Below are positions 62,200 to 64,000 of a stretch of DNA of 64,000 nucleotides, piece after piece. Below the pieces are notes generated by a model that was given only the letters and a program-made list of their open reading frames with translations, was not told where the DNA came from and did no database searches. Source of the stretch: Branchiostoma floridae. Its lineage: Eukaryota > Chordata > Leptocardii > Amphioxiformes > Branchiostomatidae. The first letter of the stretch is position 1, and each line of letters starts with the position of its first letter. The stretch spans positions 21,675,761 to 21,739,760 of the forward strand of contig NC_049983.1 of NCBI RefSeq assembly GCF_000003815.2, in the 5' to 3' direction. A program made the position numbers and the translations under genes.

Positions 62200-63100
62200 C
62201 ATGATGTAAGTTACCGCAGCGCTGCGTACGTTGGTCCCCATGGAGCACGGGAACGGAAGCAGGGTAAATTACATTTAATTTACACACAGCTGTGTACACG
62301 TTAGGAGTGTTGAATAAATTCGTGGCGTTCACAACACAAGTTCAGCATAAATCAACGTTAAAAGGGTGTGGCAGATCGAAGCCTAACCCCTTGAAGTTTG
62401 CATGATTGACAGGCGGACGGGTTTGAAGTGTGCCGGGCGGCACGTATTGATACTTGGGGCATAAACAAACTACGTGCATCAAACGTAAATCAAAATTGTT
62501 TGCTAAAAAAAGAAATTCATTAAATATGATTGCGGATCTGAACAAAATAATTGAGCCGTTTAAAACATGAACGAATTTACACAGGTTGACTGTGACAAGA
62601 ATCATAGCGAAGATGTGCTGCGTACTGTGAGGATCACGTGCGGTGTACATGGGTAGCCATATCAATTTCTGGCGTGAGAGTTCTTGGTATCTGCGGGACC
62701 GATTACACTAACCAGCTATTTCTGTGAATTTGTGCGATTTTTTTGTTAGTTGGTAACGGGAGGTGCCCTAACTTGGCATGCTTTGTCACGCACCAGAACT
62801 TATGGCGCTCCATTGCTAGTTAGATTGAATTTCATTCTGCCGGCGCGCGATTTCATTCTCCCTTCCCTAAAGGTGAACATAATTAATGAGATCAACATAT
62901 GCATAGTGTGCTGACATTCGGCAAATTAAAGTAAAAGGACTGTGAATTTCTTGATCTTTTATTACTTCTCGGCAAAATGGATGCCACAAATCATTCAGAA
63001 GACGGCTTCCGTCTCAGTTCAGGCCGTGCAAAGCAAGATGAAGCCATTATTTGACGGGCGGACACCCCAGTGTTTCGTAGCCGCGGTCGTTGATCTCGTT
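62200..63100. other. No gene seen
   Basis: This stretch between the satellite and a MITE has no convincing exon on either strand. A short + strand frame at about 62942-63124 ends inside the MITE and looks accidental. Confidence 0.5.
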
Positions 63101-63103
63101 TCG

Positions 63104-63379
63104 TATTCTCCAAGCAGGAATTGAGTCGCGAAGATAAGTAGTAGTCGGGATTTTTACCGTCTCGCTCCTCTCAGACTTCTGCCACAAAACGCACCAGGGC
63201 GGAGCTGTCCTTTCGAAATCCGTGTTAGTACCCCGCCCTGCGAAGCATAAAACATCCATAACCAAATACTTTTATTGCCCCGCCGGATGAAGGCGCATCC
63301 GCCACATCTGAGAGGAGCGAGCCGGTATAAAAATCCCGACTTCTACTATCTCCGCGACTCAACCTCTGCTTGGAGAATA
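63104..63379. mobile_element. Foldback MITE, TAnTCTCCAAGCAG family, perfect 9-bp target duplication
   Basis: TATTCTCCAAGCAGGAATTG at the left is inverted as CAACCTCTGCTTGGAGAATA at the right. The arms continue through GTCGGGATTTTTA and CTCGCTCCTCTCAGA. Flanking CTCGTTTCG at 63095-63103 and 63380-63388 is an exact 9-bp target duplication. It shares ends with elements at 10730 and 30755 but is longer. Confidence 0.92.
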
Positions 63380-63618
63380 CTCGTTTCGAACATGACGTTC
63401 TAAATCTGCCGCCGCGGGTTCCACATATTCTATACTGCCCAGGAAACCAAAACATGGCTAAACACCTTGTTTTTTTCGCAAAACGAAATAGCCAGAACCC
63501 TTACCAGTAATGTTCAGTTCCAAAATGCCAACATTTCACAAGAAAAAGGTAAATCTGCAGTAATGGAAGAAAATTTTATATCTTTAACAACGTTGTTTTT
63601 CACATAATTGTTTTGCAG

Positions 63619-63657
63619 AGGAAAATGCGATGGATATGATCCTAAGAGCCAACAGAG
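63619..63657 (+). CDS. Possible small internal exon
   Basis: Acceptor TTGTTTTGCAG and donor CAACAGAG|GTGAGC bound 39 bases, phase 1 to phase 1, encoding ENAMDMILRANRG. Possible further acceptors follow at about 63919 and 63990, at the window edge. The gene, if any, runs out of the window and cannot be named. Confidence 0.25.
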
Positions 63658-64000
63658 GTGAGCTTTTCCTTCAAAGTTTTCGTCAATAAACTACATAACG
63701 TTAAACGCTTTCACCTTTGTCTACCCGCGCTCTAGTGTTTATCAGTCAAGTAGCATGCAGCTGAGAGACGATTACAAGCTTGATCAATATTTGTCTTTTT
63801 CATGTAACGGTCAAGTTTTTTAATCTTAACATGGTTAACGTAAGGTTACCCGGTTACGGTCGATTTGTTAACAACGCAATTTTACGGAAATCAGTACATA
63901 TATACATGTGTCTTCCAGGTGATGGTATGGAATTTTTTTGTTACCGAAGACGAAGTCCTGGACGTTGTAAAAACAAAAGTTTTTTTTCAGGCATGAACTT

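Noticed and set aside
63525-63548. ATG exon MPTFHKKK with donor AAG|GTAAAT before the 63619 exon
   Set aside because: The phase 0 donor would meet a stop soon after joining the exon at 63619.
1-64000. CRISPR arrays, rRNA or bacterial operon features
   Set aside because: None seen. Gene structure is eukaryotic throughout and the direct repeats are satellites or exon-edge copies without spacers.

Overview
The window looks like lancelet (amphioxus, Branchiostoma) nuclear DNA. The genes are intron-rich with GT-AG introns, the non-coding DNA is AT-rich and full of short foldback elements and tandem repeats, and there is an HNF-class homeobox gene of a type known from amphioxus. The species is not certain. 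There is one 100-N assembly gap (1396-1495).

Layout. (1) 1-30.7 kb, + strand: the 3' part of a Celsr/Flamingo gene (seven-pass adhesion GPCR of planar cell polarity). It covers the end of the GAIN domain, the GPS, seven membrane segments, and a cytoplasmic tail built from small in-frame cassette exons that ends in ETSV. (2) 19.1-24.9 kb, - strand: a four-exon HNF-class homeobox gene lying wholly inside the 11.6 kb second-to-last Celsr intron. (3) 30.7-38.3 kb: a gene-poor convergent interval with one doubtful small ORF pair. (4) 38.35-49.6 kb, - strand: a complete 13-exon Creld gene (478 aa; signal peptide, EGF and furin-like repeats, C-terminal membrane segments). A perfect ER-stress element (CCAAT-N9-CCACG) lies upstream of it. 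(5) 50-64 kb: mostly mobile and repetitive DNA. It holds two decayed LINE 3' ends, a 132-bp array, a 40-bp satellite with long spurious open frames and a related 20-bp array in reverse, pogo-like MITEs, and only tentative exons.

The most unusual signal is a recurring structure. At about eleven splice junctions in all three genes, the exon edge with its splice site and adjoining intron is tandemly duplicated into the intron, leaving intact or decayed decoy splice sites. In Celsr one such triplication (15.7-16.1 kb) is open and in frame, so choice of acceptor would add 0, 52 or 106 residues of proline-rich repeat. I recall exon-intron boundary minisatellites being reported at the amphioxus Adh locus, but could not check this. 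Here the pattern seems much more general.

Celsr is a surface receptor, the homeobox product a nuclear regulator, and Creld an ER or membrane cysteine-rich protein. Nothing indicates a shared pathway; the nesting and convergence are positional.
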